NCBI GenBank assembly: GCA_016212045.1
Contig: JACRHO010000111.1
Span: 1-5,388 of the forward strand
DNA length: 5,388 bases
From: Candidatus Omnitrophota bacterium
GTDB taxonomy: Bacteria > Omnitrophota > Gorgyraeia > Gygaellales > Profunditerraquicolaceae
Direction of reading: 5' to 3'
A program made the translations under genes and the position numbers. Position 1 is the first letter of the stretch. The number at the start of each line of letters is the position of its first letter. The notes under the pieces are model-generated. The model saw only the letters and a program-made list of their open reading frames with translations, did not search any database and had not been told where the DNA came from. Below, in pieces: positions 4,728-5,388 of the stretch.

Positions 4728-5388
4728 CTTCTGCCCCGGATGCGGCCGGCCTTGATAAATCCCTCATAATGGTGCATCAAAAGATGCGATTCAATTTGTT
4801 TTATCGTATCTAACATTACTCCCACGATAATCAGGATTCCCGTGCCGCCAAAGAATGAAGCCACCAAGTAGGGAACTTTCAGCCACGCCATAATAAAGTC
4901 AGGGAAGATAGCGATAATGGCAATAAAAATCGCGCCGGCCAGGGTAATCCTGGTCATCACATAATCTAAAAATTCGGCCGTGGGTACCCCCGGCCGAATG
5001 CCCGGAATAAACCCGCCGTATTTTTTCATATTTTCAGATAAATCCACTGGGTTAAAGACAATCGCAGTATAAAAATAACAGAAGAAGAGTATCAGCGTTG
5101 CATACGCTAAAGTATACCAAATATGTCCTCTCATCCAACCCGCTGCCCATCTCTGCAGCGCAGGATTAGGGACAAAGGAAGCCAGGGTTGCCGGAAATAA
5201 AAGTATGGACTGGGCAAAGATAATCGCAATTACCCCCGAGGTGTCTACCTTTAAAGGTATATAGGTGCTCTGGCCGCCAAAGATTTTTCTCCCCACAATC
5301 CGACGGGCATATTCTACGGGAATTTTTCTGTAGCCCTGGGTCACTAAAATTACGGCAAAGACCACGCCTGCCAAAAAAGTCGCCATAA
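4724..5388 (-). CDS. secY: protein translocase subunit SecY, C-terminal half (cut by window edge)
   Basis: SecY is the channel subunit of the SecYEG inner-membrane translocase that exports and inserts proteins. About 221 codons are visible. The frame runs off the right edge, so the N-terminal half with TM1-5 is outside; the first in-window Met is internal. Numbering from that Met, segments resembling TM6 to TM10 fall near 3-16, 50-70, 89-112, 146-166 and 172-195. Cytoplasmic loop C4 contains QGYRKIPVEYARRIVGRK (17-34). Loop C5 contains GGFIPGIRPG (124-133), whose R131 corresponds to E. coli R357, needed for SecA-dependent translocation. ILLFPATLASF (61-71) and FFCYFYTAIVFNP (101-113) are typical SecY blocks. 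The tail after R131 is 89 residues, close to E. coli. It ends in TGA overlapping the adk ATG by 4 nt. Confidence 0.97.
   Translation of the reverse strand, partial: MATFLAGVVFAVILVTQGYRKIPVEYARRIVGRKIFGGQSTYIPLKVDTSGVIAIIFAQSILLFPATLASFVPNPALQRWAAGWMRGHIWYTLAYATLILFFCYFYTAIVFNPVDLSENMKKYGGFIPGIRPGVPTAEFLDYVMTRITLAGAIFIAIIAIFPDFIMAWLKVPYLVASFFGGTGILIIVGVMLDTIKQIESHLLMHHYEGFIKAGRIRGRR
4972..4999. repeat. near-perfect 28-bp palindrome inside secY
   Basis: attcggccg (4972-4980) and cggccgaat (4991-4999) are reverse complements. The centre gggtaccc (4982-4989) is itself palindromic, so only the 4981/4990 pair of 14 is mismatched. It falls on the codons for the GIRPGVPTAEF segment, the functional C5 loop. 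It may be a by-product of Gly/Arg/Pro codons. Confidence 0.6.

Noticed and set aside
5246..5259. Perfect 14-bp palindrome tacctttaaaggta in secY
   Set aside because: About one such palindrome is expected by chance every few windows of this length. It lies in conserved coding sequence.

Overview
The window is one continuous, minus-strand stretch of a bacterial ribosomal-protein superoperon, the junction of the spc and alpha segments. In transcription order (right to left) it reads secY (3' half) - adk - map - infA - rpmJ - rpsM - rpsK - rpsD - [229-nt gap] - rpoA - rplQ (5' part). secY and rplQ are cut only by the window edges. All genes look intact. No plus-strand gene, tRNA, rRNA, CRISPR array or insertion sequence was seen.

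The organism is a bacterium: IF-1, alpha-type RNA polymerase, bacterial S13/S11/S4/L17/L36 and type I methionine aminopeptidase are all present. Having adk-map-infA-rpmJ between secY and rpsM, and rpsD between rpsK and rpoA, is common in Firmicutes and in many Gram-negative and candidate phyla. It differs from E. coli, where adk and map lie elsewhere. The alpha-subunit N-terminus and general sequence feel resemble the PVC/Omnitrophota (OP3) neighbourhood. This is an impression without a search and is held at low confidence.

Right part (3117-5388): secY, adk, map and infA are fused by overlaps of 4, 20 and 19 nt. The map and infA starts have no recognisable Shine-Dalgarno sequence, so they are probably translated by coupling. 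Middle part (1512-3115): rpmJ, rpsM, rpsK and rpsD are separated by -1 to 18 nt and mostly have good Shine-Dalgarno sequences. rpsM starts at GTG and encodes an S13 with an unusual Ala/Pro/Lys-rich C-terminal tail. Left part (1-1282): rpoA has an ideal ribosome-binding site and is followed 2 nt later by rplQ.

The one region that genes do not explain is the rpsD-rpoA gap (1283-1511). In an operon with almost no spacing elsewhere, it is nearly filled by nested inverted repeats: a 39-nt palindrome, a 15-bp perfect inverted repeat enclosing a smaller hairpin, and a 10-bp inverted repeat starting 4 nt after the rpsD stop. Two of the stems share an arm sequence and differ by two compensatory base-pair changes. 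One arm has an alternative partner. No U-tract follows any stem, so these are not ordinary terminators. The best reading is a candidate structured RNA that separates or regulates rpoA-rplQ expression relative to the ribosomal-protein genes, or a nest of small palindromic repeats. The sequence alone cannot decide between them.

Together the genes supply the protein-export channel (SecY), adenylate homeostasis (Adk), removal of the initiator methionine (Map), translation initiation (IF-1), ribosome assembly (L36, S13, S11, S4, L17) and the RNA polymerase assembly platform (alpha).
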